Positions 25,601 to 37,268 of a stretch of DNA of 64,000 nucleotides are shown piece by piece. The position numbers and the translations under genes are program-made. How positions within the stretch are numbered: the first letter of the stretch is position 1; the number at the start of each line of letters is the position of its first letter. This DNA is from Diorhabda sublineata (taxonomy: Eukaryota > Arthropoda > Insecta > Coleoptera > Chrysomelidae). Location: assembly GCF_026230105.1 (NCBI RefSeq), contig NC_079478.1, forward strand, positions 9,315,653-9,379,652. The letters are read 5' to 3'. Under the pieces are notes generated by a model. The model searched no databases and had not been told where the DNA came from. It saw only the letters and a list, made by a program, of their open reading frames with translations.

Positions 25601-27426
25601 CAGGCAAATTTGAAGACCTCGGAAAAGGTGACAGGAAGAAGTCGCATCTGGTGGAATTAACTACAATTCTATATTATCTTCACTTTCGCCAATATACATC
25701 ATCAATGTCATATAGTTCCTAGTGGAGTAAAGGGGATATGTCGGTATTTCAACAGCTGTGGTAAAACCATGAGGTTGCTATCCTTTCATGGCTGTTTCGT
25801 GGGTTCTATCCATTCTATCTTTAGTCTCTTTCCATGCAAGTGTATCTATTACAGTACTACCTCAATAGTTCTTCATGTTCGTCTTTTGTCTGTTTTCTTA
25901 TGATTCAATGCTTATCTGATAATTTTTGTAGCTGGTGTCCGTAATGTAAAACCTATACATCTTAATTTTTGTTTCCTCGCCTGTATTACTCATTTCATAA
26001 TTTTAAAAATTTGACATTATAAAAAGGTATATATTTAATGCAGAATGTTCTGAATCGCGTTTATCGCGTCAATCAGTCATACCATGTTGATTTTGTTCAA
26101 GAGCTACGCAACTTTGCAACTACATCGCTTTTGTGGAATTTACTTGATTTTGATAACAAGGTCAATTATGAAACGCATTGTATTATGAATGCCATACTAA
26201 AATGAGATGTACTTATTTCTAATAACTAAATAATGATATTTCTATAGGAAAAAAGTGATATGCATCTCGACGAAATACTAACTTTTGTCTTGCCTGCTTG
26301 TCTGTCTCGACAATACAGATTCTTCTCATTTTTGTACGAATGAACCACTTGTTATGTATGTTATCATAATTCTTTGCAAAAGTACAATCTGTATTTAATT
26401 CCATACAATAATTGAATATGTGACCAATAATTATTTCCGCATCTGGTATTTCAATTTTCAATTTTCAATGAATCTTTCTTTGTCTTTAATTAAATGATAT
26501 TCCTGTAACTGATCGCTTTCAGCTTTAAAACCAAACAGCTTCTCCATCAAACGGAAATTCAATCAACAAATAAATAGAAAAAAAAAGTTAGCCATCATTT
26601 GGTGGCGTAATCCCGAGGAAAGCATTCGTCGAATTGTTGTTGGAGAATTACATTTCATCAATTGGCAGCGCGATTCCCTGGTCCCGGCTTAATAGGCTCT
26701 ACATTTTCCTTTGTCTGAGTTAAGGCTTAAACATGGCTTTAACTTGTGCTTTATTTGGTACTTCCAATTTCCTCATTTTACTTTATTTCGCTCGTTTCGG
26801 GCTTTGCCGGGATTAGCAAATACAGTTTCCATGTATGGCGGTGACAGAAATAAGATAATTTATTATCATTTTACTGTAAGTACGTAAAGGTTGGAACAAA
26901 TTAGTTGGGAACTTTTAGTTAAAAACTTAGATATACGTATGTCGATTTTATCCTTCAGATATGAATGTGGTGCTGTAATCGTATTTTTAATTACGTCTTC
27001 ACTGTTAGAATTATGACGTACTCACAGTTTATAATAGAAATACTGTAAAATATATGAATAAACTAGTTTCGCACAGATACAACGTTGCCAGATCGCTAGT
27101 AGTTTTACCAATCTCATTACTTTTCTCACACACATGCATTCCAATTATTGAACGTATCAATGTAATTATCACTCCAGATATTCTACAATCAATATATTGT
27201 CATTGTACAACATCAAAAAATATATATACCAATATATAGAGGCCGCAAGATTCTCAAAATATGAGCATTTGAAATACTGATGGATTGTTTCAATCACACT
27301 GATGAAGTGAGATACGAAAAAAAGTCTTCAAAAAAAGCTTTAACTGAGAAAAATTAAAGTACTGTTAAGAATTACCAAGGGCCAGCATGCAATCGTGAGA
27401 AATATTTACCATAATCCAAAATCACA
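25601..27426. other. intergenic DNA with a GC-richer complex block at 26580-26840
   Basis: No gene or transposon protein recognised. The block 26580-26840 is higher in GC and free of simple repeats, and has no long open frame. It is a candidate for conserved non-coding DNA. Confidence 0.4.
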
Positions 27427-27747
27427 ACCCTCCACGGAAAAAAATCGTGGTCTAATTTTAATGTTAGAAACACGGAAATTTTGAAATTAAACTAACCTTA
27501 CCTAATAATCCGTATCCAATTTCCTCGGACTTACTAAGGTTATTCTTACAATCAAATTATTTATCAATAAATTTCAGTATAGTTCGTTCTAAATTAATGA
27601 AAAAAATATATTGGGATTAGAATTGGCATATATGTCAGATTTCATATTAGAGACACGGATAAAGCTTCATTCGACCCATTTCTTTAAAAATTCTCGTATC
27701 TCTATGGTTTAAATTAGAGTCACGGATTTTTCCGTGGAGGGTGACAA
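27427..27747. mobile_element. MITE with about 25-35 bp terminal inverted repeats
   Basis: The left end ACCCTCCACGGAAAAAAATC is mirrored by GATTTTTCCGTGGAGGGT at the right end, and the similarity extends inward to TCTAATTTTAA/TTAAATTAGA. The interior contains no coding sequence. A target duplication could not be fixed. Related sequence recurs at 62380-62760, including the internal block ATATTGGGATTAGAA, so this is a dispersed family. Confidence 0.75.
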
Positions 27748-28357
27748 TAGACACTTCGAATTTAAATAACCCATATGCCGAAGTTTATCGTAAGATTTTC
27801 ACATCCTGTATAATGAAAGCTTTCGTCGTAAATCGTTCCCTTCAATTTAATTAATAACTCCTGTGTAGTATCATATTAGTATATCCAATTTCAACATTTC
27901 AATTATCTCTTCCTTTGTGTATTCTTTAGTTGACGTAAAACTTTCTGGATATTTCCCTTTTTTGTTTATAATTCCCATGACTGCTTCTTTCATTTAATTC
28001 CTTTACAATTTCATTAATCAATTTGTGTAACGGTTGAGAAATTCATTCTTCAAATAGTCCGAGATAACAAGCAATCAGTGTATTTTCTCCTTTTTGATAA
28101 ATATAGACCAGACATTGAACGTTCTAATACAATTCCAATCATCTGAAAACTGTCATTCTGACGGCTACACTTCTAGAATAATAAAAGACTTTAATTTCAG
28201 AATTAACTATTTATTTGTGAGGTTACATAGTTTGGAATTTACTGTTATTGGTCAATTAATACAAAATTCTGTTGTGAACTTAAAAATAATAAACTGATCA
28301 TTGACATGTATCATTCTAGTTTTTTTTGTCATAAATATCATTAACTGTCACAATAAA
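27748..28357. other. upstream region of the Flattop-like gene
   Basis: AT-rich. No TATA box, initiator or X-box (RFX) site could be identified with confidence before the start codon at 28358. A non-coding first exon in this region cannot be excluded. Confidence 0.4.
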
Positions 28358-28553
28358 ATGGCTAAATCGTATAGAGCTTCCCAATATGATTCAGCATATA
28401 TTCCAAAACTTCTTAGAAACTGGGAAATTCCATATTTTCACTGCGAAATTCCTGTAGCCCGACTCGGAAAAACTCAAATTATAGCCAACAAAAGAGGACA
28501 TTTGTTACCTGAAATACCACATCCACCGCCAACACCTTGGGGAACCAATTTAG
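28358..28553 (+). CDS. Flattop/CFAP126-like ciliary protein, exon 1
   Basis: The start ATG at 28358 has a good insect context (CAATAAAATGG). The exon encodes 65 residues plus one base. It contains YRASQYDSAYIPKLLRNWEIP and then TQIIANKRGHLLPEIP and PWGTNL, which align with the vertebrate Flattop N-terminus (YSANQYEKAF...LQNW, YTQIIANDRGHLLP, PWGSF). Flattop is a microtubule inner protein of ciliary doublets and a planar-polarity effector at basal bodies. In an insect I infer a role in sperm flagella or chordotonal-neuron cilia. The exon ends at TTTAG|GTAATT, a consensus donor, in phase 1. In-frame codons upstream (from 28301) are unlikely to be coding because the similarity starts at this Met. 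Confidence 0.9.
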
Positions 28554-29539
28554 GTAATTTCAATTAACTATTATTGAATATAGTAATGAATAATAGTTAT
28601 AAACAATTCAATTCCGAAATCAGGCTGATAGGTCGAGAATGATATATTTTAAAACAATTACAAGAAGTAGAAGAAAAGCAAAAGGGTGATTTGTCAACAA
28701 AAGATATAAAAAAATAGACATTAAAGAAATTTATATTATTATATCTATAAATGTGAGATACAGGAACCGACTTCTCAATTTTTATATAAATATTCACATT
28801 TCGATTTTCCTATAGCGTTAAATACTGACAAAAAGAAAGTATTTGTTGCTTGGGTTTAAGAAATAGTTCAGTAATAAATTGAAATACTTATTCAAAGAAT
28901 TAAAATATCCAGTTCGGTATAATTCGGTACTTAAAACTTTTTAACATGGAATAGAATCGTTTGTCATGAATAAAGAATGACATATATTATCTTTTTTTTT
29001 TCCTTCAACTTCCACACGTCTGTTTGAAATAAATTCCCAAAAGAGAAAACGACAATATATATCATTTTCTATTTCTCATATATTTTCAGTGAAGTAGAAT
29101 ACACGTATCTACGCTTTGACTGCTATGAAGAACGATGTCTCGTGCATGATAAATTACATCCATTATCAAATTTTGATACCCGTAAAAAATTTCGTGTCGA
29201 AAAAAAGGTATTTCCATAATAGCTAAATTGTGACAAACATATTTTCAAATGATTCCATCTATTTTTCTAATTCATCTTATTTTATTACTAGAAAAGGGTA
29301 CAGATTGATTTTTAAATATAATAACACTATTTTATTAAAATTATTAAAATCTTAAAAGCTGGTCATTGATATATTGATTTTTGAATAGAGGTGAATCTTT
29401 TGGTTCACAATTCTATAAACATTCGAGAAAGTTCAGAAAATCAACCTTAAAAACGTTGTTTTAATCTAACTACTAATGTTCACCGACAAAACTCTACCAA
29501 CTATATTTTGGATATTACATAGCCACTTTGGAACTTACT

Positions 29540-29910
29540 AGTGGATGAAGAGCTCTTAAAGAAACTCCAGGCTGCACAACGTTCTATGGAGCATAACGTA
29601 AAAGAATCGAGTGGACTTGATAAATGACCAAGGTACCAGACATTCTCCACAGAAGCAAATCACTCAAATGGCAAGGGATTTGGCGAGAAGAACCGATAAT
29701 AGGTGGACCATTAGGTACTCAAGAGGCGTCAAAAAACCAAAATTGTGCTCAAATGTAAGATGGGATTATGATATCAGGTAGCTCAACAACGCAATACATG
29801 GGCAGTCGTTAAGGAGAGATATGTGAAGAGACTGTACTCTAATAAACAATTGCTCATTGCCTATGATGATGTTGATAATAGCCACTCATATTACTAAATA
29901 TAACAATGTA
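29540..29910 (+). pseudogene. non-LTR reverse-transcriptase C-terminal relic
   Basis: Blocks KLQAAQRSMEHNVK and DLARRTDNRWTIRY are in the order of the tail of insect non-LTR reverse transcriptases (AQRxMERxMLG..., HIARRxDNRWTxKV). In other frames the end of the element is suggested by spacing equal to AQDRxxWRxLGEAYVQQW. A stop-rich segment separates the blocks. It is inserted in the sense direction in the Flattop-like intron. Confidence 0.8.
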
Positions 29911-31336
29911 CAGACACATTCATTTAATGTGAGAAGAAGCGAAGAAATGAGGCAATATGAAAAAACCAGAACCAACACAAATACAATAATGCAAGTAAAA
30001 ATTATCGCAACTAGAGCTGTAAGAACAAGTGATCATCCTCGTCTTCGATTTGATAATATGTGAGAAATAGTGAGCTAACCGTGGAACCTCTTAATTGTAT
30101 ATGATTAATACGAAAACGAACGTAAAAAGAATCAACTACCACAATCTCTTTATAATCAACTACAAGAAGACCTAGACCTAGAAGATCTAGGCAAACTAGT
30201 TACAAGACTGTTAATCTACCAATAAAATATGGAAACTATTACTAAACTCTTATAAGCTCTCAATTCTTTATTTACTAGATAAAGACATCAGTTAACTCGC
30301 TAATAACCCTAAAAAGTAGCTGTGGCCATGGTTTTAATAAAGGTGTTTTTGTTAACTTCCATTTAATTCAAGAGAGTTGTACAATCAGGCCAATGCTTTT
30401 CCAACTCACCTTTATCATTTTTATAAAGACATTAAATTTTATCTTCAAAATAAGCTTTTGTTACAGCTATGATTTGACAGCAAGTACTTTATACAAGTCT
30501 GCAAATAGACAGTAGTCTATTGGAGGAAAATCTCTCCTTTTTTAATTAAGTTACAAATTTTGTAATATGAATATGTTCTATTTTATGATTATTTAAACCA
30601 ACTGTACCGATGATAACTTGAAAAATAGGATTGAAAATTTGAAAAATCCTACAACTGGAACTATTAGACCTAGAACTAATCATTTACAACTTATACAATT
30701 AACGTTTCACTACTTTGATAAGTAATTTATATAAATTTTCTATATTTGTTCATTACCACTCATAATTATAAACTCCTAACGAACTCGTATTTATACCCCA
30801 AAAAGAATTTCTCAATAATTCTAGAAAATAAACATTCAAACAAATGAATAAAAAGGTCTTCCAAAAAATAGATGCAAAAAAACAATGAAGAAAAATCGCC
30901 GCTAAGAAAAACACACATAAAACGCCGAATCGGCGTATCCACCAAATTATAGGCTTCCTGCTTCGCGGCTCATGTTGTGGACGAGTTTGTCACAGTATTT
31001 AGTTTTCACGATTTTAAAGATTGGAAAGTTGGATTAAGTGGCTCTGTACTATCACACACAACTATTTCAGATTACTAATCTGAGACTAAAAGTGTACTCA
31101 TTTTTTTCAAGAAATATTGACTTTTTCATTCACGTCTTTAATTAAATTCGATCTACTAACCATTTAGAAGCTGCGTTCAATGAAAAATTGAGTTAACGAA
31201 GCTATTTTACATCCTCATTTGGCTGAAGACTTATATAAATGCTTCATTGTACTAAAAATCGTTATAAAATATAAGAAATCAAGTTGACTTAATTTAAAAT
31301 ACTACAATATACAATCACAGAAACGCAAAATTGCAC

Positions 31337-31402
31337 ATTTCCATATGAGACGTGATCCCGCGACCATTTGACTACAAGGCGACGACCTAACCACGCCTAT
31401 GT
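31337..31402 (-). repeat. possible tRNA-derived SINE trace
   Basis: The minus strand reads TAGGCGTGGTTAGG, which fits an RNA polymerase III A box. About 30 bases later GGTCGCGGGATCACGTC resembles an eroded B box in the position expected for a tRNA. It does not fold into a good complete tRNA, and the B box is poor (about 7 of 11). The plus-strand block GATCCCGCGACCATTT is nearly repeated at 17205-17220, which favours a dispersed SINE over a tRNA gene. Confidence 0.4.
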
Positions 31403-31826
31403 CAACTGATTTTCATTATAAATCCTCAAGCGATAAAATTCATGGATGAAATCAAAGTTCAATCAATTAATAATAATTAAAAGTTCATATATTCGAATAA
31501 AGTCAAAACTATTCATATTTTATTATCACTTCGAAATTAGTAACGACATCTTCTGGTGCAATTAAAAATATTCTTTGTTTTCACTAGCGCCATCTATTCT
31601 GAAATTCGTAAGTTCAATATATAACATATAATATTATAATATTTACTTTAAACAGACCAACAAACGGAGAATAAAGTGTAAAAAGTAACCCACTACCCCA
31701 TTTCATGCAGGGGAAACTCTTAAAGCTTACTGAATTAACTTAACTGTTGATTAAATTTCTTCCATATTTTGAGAGGTTTTTAAAAGCTCAAACTTGTTAT
31801 TAATCTATTAATGTTGATTTTATTAG

Positions 31827-32050
31827 ACACTTGGGATCTTCCAAGACGTATCACGAGAGAAGTAGCTGCCCAACTAAACGGCATGAATGAAAGAAAAAAG
31901 TTGATAGAGAAATGCAAAAAACGGTTAAATCAAAAACCAATTGTACACGGTGATGGACAATTTATTAAACATTATGATGATGAAGAAGAGGAAGATAAAA
32001 CACCGGAACATTTATGCCCTATTCATGATATAAAAGTAGAATATATTTGA
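31827..32050 (+). CDS. Flattop/CFAP126-like ciliary protein, exon 2 (terminal)
   Basis: The acceptor TTTTATTAG precedes 31827. Joining in phase 1 creates an Asp codon and continues the Flattop motif as ...TWDLPRRI, matching the vertebrate GTWQMPLKIP. The exon encodes a basic helix (MNERKKLIEKCKKRLNQ), an acidic run (DDEEEEDK) and TPEHLCPIHD before the stop at 32048-32050. The vertebrate protein also has an LCPE motif in this region. The joined protein is about 139 residues, somewhat shorter than vertebrate Flattop. No further exon is needed. Confidence 0.9.
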
Positions 32051-34119
32051 AAATTTATTTTTATAATAGCTTTATGAAATTTGTAGTAAATGACACACCT
32101 CTATACGACGAAGATTATTTTTTGAACGATCAATTCCAAAGTTTATTTAATAAAACTTTTACGACTCCGCCTCAAGTTTTTTTACGTCTAATTCAAATTT
32201 TATATCGTCGACAATAACTTTTTCTTACGGAGGACTATACGATTGAAAAAATATCCCATTATTGAAATTATAACTATTAAGGGTTATTTTTGAAAGAAAC
32301 TTGTTTTAAAACAAAGATATTTGGAAAATTCATTTGTGAGCCTCGCTGTAAAACCATCACTCGAAATCCGGCATCGATTTAATGGCCAAAAAGAAAAAAA
32401 TTAACAAATTCCGTTGTAGGGACGGATTTTGTTTTGGTATGCAGATCATGGTGGCTTAAATTAAAGCCATTCTAGTCTCGTTTGCAACACGAATATGAAA
32501 GAAAGTTTTAGGGATAAATTGTAACTACAAAGAATAGTCCGCAAGGATGATTACGGATACTGGAGTAGAGGTTGTCCACTTTTTCATGTCACGTACTTTG
32601 TTTTAGTTCTTCGCGCCTTTTTGTCACTGTGGACGGTTAATTTATAGCGTCATTTTTAGGTGCAACACGAAGATAGATGCGTAGTAAAGGATTAAAAATA
32701 AATAGATGATAAGAAAGGAATTTTTATTGTCAAGTCCCTCTTGCATTCTTTTATATAAGATTTCTACTAACGCAAGAATGTTTGAGAGTGTTGTTTGAGT
32801 TTTGAAGCAAACGAACGTGTTTCATACCAATGGTCACTCAATCCATTTCAAATGTACATATTGCATGTCAAAATCTACCTCACAAACATCAAATTCAATC
32901 AAACCATGGTTGGTGAACAGTAAATTATAAAAAAAAGTTTTATGAACAAAATCAAGATCTAAAGAAATCGTTTACGGTTAATCACTTTGTAAGAATGGGA
33001 ATAGCTAAACACAATTTACGATATCTCTTGCTGTGTTGAGACTTATATTTCTGTTGAAGGAATGTCAGGATTAGACAGCAAAGCGAAAAAATTGGCACAA
33101 AAGAAAAGAGAAGCCAGTTTCAGTTTGTGACAGAAAATTAAAAATCGATAGGAAATATGGAAACAACATTCGAAAGGAGCAGAATGTAGTCCAAAAATCC
33201 AGAAAATTGACATGCAAACATTCTGAGAAACAACAAATGGAACAAAAAACAAAATTTAGTGTGTCTCAGTGACAACGAATTTTCGCCCACTAAAGGTATG
33301 GAAATCACTATCGACGAAGTCATATTTTACTTTTAACGTGAGTGTATTTCAGAAGACACAAAAAGTTCAACTCGAAAGTGTATTGTTGGCGATATCTTCT
33401 CGTGATCGTTCTTCAGCATAATCTATATTCTGAAAGTTGAGACGCTACTACTCATGAAGAATTAAGAACAAACTGCGGCAAATGCCAAATACAGTATTTT
33501 GTAATTTAATGCAATATTTAAAAGAAAATTAAGAAAGTGATTCAGATATGTGTATAGTTTAGTAACCAAAACAAATAGTTTGCACAGATTTTATGTCCCC
33601 ACACCCATAAAAATTTTTATTCCTGAACAAATACGAAGAGGCTTAGAAAGTAGATATTAGATAGAAAATGTATAATATCTCAAACCCTGTAAAGATCCCA
33701 AATTAGAATTAGACATTAGACAACTTAAATGGCCTAATAGCTAGCAACCGAATCTCATTAGAAAAATTAAGATTCAAAAAGTATTTAAACCACGTGACCA
33801 TCATTTATAATGCTCTTCAATGTGGGTGTAACAAAATAATGGGATAGCATATGTTAATACCATATGATCTTCACCTAACGCTGCTAATAAAAACTACGCA
33901 GGAAATAAAGCTTTCTATAACCTAGAATAGACAACAAGAAACTTTGGACTCTAAGTAAACCAAGTATTCAACAATAAACTAGAATATAACATGCTTTGTG
34001 AGGGCACAAACAGTGATGGAGTATATAGGAGGGTTGCCATCAGGTATACTGGAATTAGGTTAAGTTTTCAATTTTTCAAAAACACAAAAAAACGTTTTAC
34101 TAGATTCTAGGTTTCACCG
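32051..34119. other. 3' flank and intergenic DNA
   Basis: The first 150 bp are the probable 3' untranslated region of the Flattop-like gene. Open frames around 33043-33345 on both strands have no recognised motif. No RNA gene or transposon was identified. Confidence 0.4.
32149..32154 (+). promoter_or_regulatory. candidate polyadenylation signal for the Flattop-like gene
   Basis: AATAAA lies 99 bases after the stop codon. It is the first canonical hexamer downstream. Usage is inferred. Confidence 0.5.
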
Positions 34120-34280
34120 AAGCAACCCACAAGAGGACATCCCCCGACACGATAACTCCGCATTTCACAAGCAAGTGCAGAGGTATACATCGGGGACAGA
34201 TATACAGAAAGCGAAGGACCACTCGAATTAGATCTGTTCTTGCCGATGAAGGTTGGAAGAGGTTTACCCGAGGCAGCGAA

Positions 34281-34352
<72 letters not shown>

Positions 34353-34620
34353 TAAGACGTTCAGAACAAGAAGCCAAGAGTGTATAGCCAACAGACCAAC
34401 AAAAAGATAAGACATTCCAGAATCTCCCATACAACTCGGGGAGAGGAAGGAGTCTACGCGCGAAACTGCGACGCGAATGAGGATGAGGACCTGTCGAAAA
34501 GACAGGGGGTGGTTGGAATGTTATTCTTTGCACCCACTGCGGATTTATCCGGGAGTGGATGCTTAGAGGGACGGGCTTTCTCACGCGCTCGTGTGTGTGT
34601 GTATAGTGGAAAAAAATAGT
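34120..34620. other. GC-richer patch enclosing a (CA)n tract
   Basis: About 500 bp with clearly higher GC than its surroundings, including CTACGCGCGAAACTGCGACG and CTCACGCGCTCG. Long frames on both strands run through the CA repeat but show no known domain. Their Cys-Val or Thr-His runs are just the repeat. The patch may be an unclassified transposon part or transferred sequence. Confidence 0.5.
34285..34350. repeat. (AC)33 microsatellite
   Basis: An uninterrupted dinucleotide run of 66 bp, the longest pure simple repeat in the window. Confidence 0.97.
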
Positions 34621-36514
34621 AGGAGTATGGGAAAGTCATGAACCCTGAATGTCTGTATTTGAAATATGATAATAACGACCCCGTTCAAAGTATTCAAAGT
34701 TTCGTTATTGTACAATTTATTTTATACCCTTATATCATCGAAATATATTGAATAATTTTGCTTCCATCCACTGGATCGGAATTGATGAAATTGACCCTAG
34801 AGCATTTAAAGTTGGTTTATACACGAAAACAAGTGGTATTTTAATTAATTGCCTGCAATTATGGTAATTAATTGAATACATTTCAGAGGCCTTACTTTTC
34901 AAGTTGACCGTATCACGCACAGTTGTCTATCATGCAATAAATCCATTTGAGAAATAGAGTAAATCTAATTAAAAATACAATTTAGTCTTTATTTGATGAC
35001 AGTGATCATCGTTATAAGTGGTTAGTGGAAAAATATTCGTCGATAGTTGATCCAAAAATTTCATATGTAACTGGTAGGTTGACCTTGTACATGATAGTTT
35101 TCAAAAGTTATCATTTGATACACGGTTCATAGCATAGATAAAAGATGTACAGGTTCATAGATACTGACGTTATTACTTCCTATGATATAGAATTGCGTAT
35201 TGGTGTGAACACATGACAAAACATCGCATGATATTACCTTTGTTAGTATTATTATTGTAATTAGTTGAGATGCTCTTAAGTTATAGTTGAAGAAATTACA
35301 ACATCACATTCATATTTGTGTGATCACCACTTACATCAATGCACTTTTACGAAGATGGTTCCAGAAGTACCTCGCCCAACAAAGAAAACACAAAAATTTT
35401 GGAATTGTACGAATCTTTTTATAAAAATTTTTATTAACTACGACTTTTACAAGAAATTTAAAGGGATACACAATTAACAATCTAACGAAACCAAAACTAA
35501 AGCAGACTGAGTTGTATCATTTTGGTTTGGTTAATTTATTTAAAAAATATTGTCTCGGAATCGAATATTCTATTATAAATTTTTTCTATTCACAGTTCTT
35601 TCACTTAGATGAATTAATGAAGTTATAAATAATTGTTGGGTTAGCAAAGACAGCATCCGATATAATTTCTATATTCTATCGTAAAGAGATACTAAGATAT
35701 TGTTTGGTCTATCTTAAAGAGGTTCATAACTCGTATGTGCCACAATTCATTGCTACAGATCTAACACCAAAAGTTACTTAAATCGCTTGATCGTTAAGTA
35801 AGTAACTTAATTCTACCACTAAATAGAGTGGCTCATAAAAGACTTTAACCACCAAATGCACGTTGTAACTGTATTTTTTGTTCACTTGACGACCTTGAAA
35901 TCATAGTAGATCATGGTGCGCGTATGATTTCCTCACAAATTTATGGCGATGGCAAACGTTTGGATAATCATTTACATTGTTATATCAGCAACACAACTGC
36001 TGTTCTAAAAGTATACAGAGGCTCTTGTACCTAAATACCCATGGGGGTAAATCGACTGTTGCGACCTGCTTAATTCCTATTTTTAGAGTAAAAAGTTTAT
36101 GAACCAGTTTCTAGGAATCAATCTGTACCAGATAAGTCTTACAAGAAAGCAGCAATATTAGGCGATTTGCTAAACAGAATAAACAATTAATAAAAAATTC
36201 AGACGAAACATTTATCTTCGGTCCCTGAAGAGGATAACTTTGCTACTGAAACCCACGCCAAACAGTATAACTGTGTAATGTGTTAGTAATAGATGGTGTG
36301 TTCAATATGAATATCACTAACTGTTTCAGAAATTCCATCAGAAATAATATAAGGATAAAATGATGAGAAAATTATTTTTATTGTTCTAAAAACTTGGGCT
36401 GCTTCACATTTTTGGAATGAAACCATTAGAAAATTGTAACGATTAATATTGAGCTCACTATAGAAAAAAGTGTTTTCTCAACATCCCTGTCCCCAACCTA
36501 TACAGCAATACAAA
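34621..36514. other. intergenic DNA, no gene seen
   Basis: AT-rich. Two weak traces are present. Around 35330-35380 a minus-strand KCIDVSGD could be the last residues of a mariner. At 36220-36345 the blocks GAAGAGGATAACT and GTGTGTTCAATATGAATATC resemble part of the 38.3 kb hairpin element. Confidence 0.4.
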
Positions 36515-36715
36515 TCACACTCTCTATCGTAGATTTAAGGTTAGGTTTATATTACATAACAGGGCTTTATATTTGAGCTCCTTTATTACCATTTCTTTTT
36601 CAATTTCGACTTCTTTGTTCTTATTTAGGTCAAATAAAATATCTAATTTTTGATACCTGTGCTTATCTACTCGCTTTAAAGCTGGTCCATCAAGCCGTAG
36701 ATAACAATTATTATC
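36515..36715 (-). pseudogene. non-LTR reverse-transcriptase relic, short
   Basis: The minus strand reads LDGPALKRVDKHRYQKLDI, then KNKEVEIEKEMV and ALLCNINLTLNLR. These match, in order, the INGxxLERVxKYKYLG, VEIKxRIEQA and LxNxNLNLxLR segments after the reverse-transcriptase palm. The frame is open across these blocks but too short to be functional. It ends about 190 bp before the oaf exon. Confidence 0.6.
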
Positions 36716-36904
36716 TATTCTTGGATGTCACTATGAATTGTTTATATTATATCTAATGGTTTATAGGTTAGGTTGATATTGAGGTAATTTTCTCATTCAT
36801 TCCGTTTTTTCCCGCGGTGCCTTATTAAATGTAATGAGGGTATGAGTTTAATGGAGTGGTTGAAACCACCCTACCTCACTAATATTGTTTAATTTTTGTT
36901 TCAG

Positions 36905-37268
36905 GAAGTTCAAGTGCTCAAATCTCTCATATTGGGAGAAGAAGAACGTGGCCAGAGTCAATACCAAGTCATGTGCTTCATTTTCTATTTTCCCAAAGAC
37001 TCTTTTATATCTTCTGATGCTATGGCTAAACTACGTCAAAAGAATCCTAGTGCGATTCGATTACCCGAAGAAGATCTTGGAAGAACGAATCATTCGATGG
37101 ATTACGTGGTACTTTTGAAACATGCAGGCATTATTTCGCCTCATATTGGTGATTTGTGTAATGAAGCGGGCTTAGCTACGTATACGTTACATGAAGATGT
37201 AGTTAAGTGGGCTACAGCACAAGGTGAGAATTTGATCGAAAAATTATTAGATTTTCATTATATGAGTG
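36905..37268 (+). CDS. oaf: out at first (OAF) homologue, internal exon
   Basis: This exon encodes EVQVLKSLILGEEERGQSQY, AMAKLRQKNPSAIR and IISPHIGDLCNEAG. They align closely with vertebrate OAF (ALILGELEKGQSQFQ, EAMAKLRQKNPRAVR, LSPHLHNVCAEA). OAF is a secreted, cysteine-containing protein first described in Drosophila, where the gene neighbours dpp. The acceptor is TTTTTGTTTCAG before 36905, with the preceding intron in phase 0. I end the exon at 37268 (ATGAGTG|GTAAAC, phase 1) because GENLIEKL resembles the residues that follow in vertebrates. A stronger donor at 37224 (CACAAG|GTGAGA) is also phase 1. The signal peptide and N-terminal domain must lie in upstream exons, which I did not find. 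Confidence 0.92.

Larger units (their letters stand above)
28554..31826 (+). other. intron of the Flattop-like gene
   Basis: A phase-1 intron of 3273 bp with GT at 28554 and AG at 31825-31826. It contains a reverse-transcriptase relic (29540-29910, same strand) and a possible tRNA-derived SINE trace (31337-31402). Open frames at 29857-30063 are part of or next to the relic and are not host genes. Confidence 0.85.

Noticed and set aside
34100..34584. Minus-strand frames with long Cys-Val runs
   Set aside because: The runs are the translation of the (CA)n repeat. The flanking residues match no known protein.
35330..35380. Minus-strand KCIDVSGD as a mariner C-terminus
   Set aside because: Only about eight residues match and the upstream block is not readable, so it was left as a comment instead of a feature.
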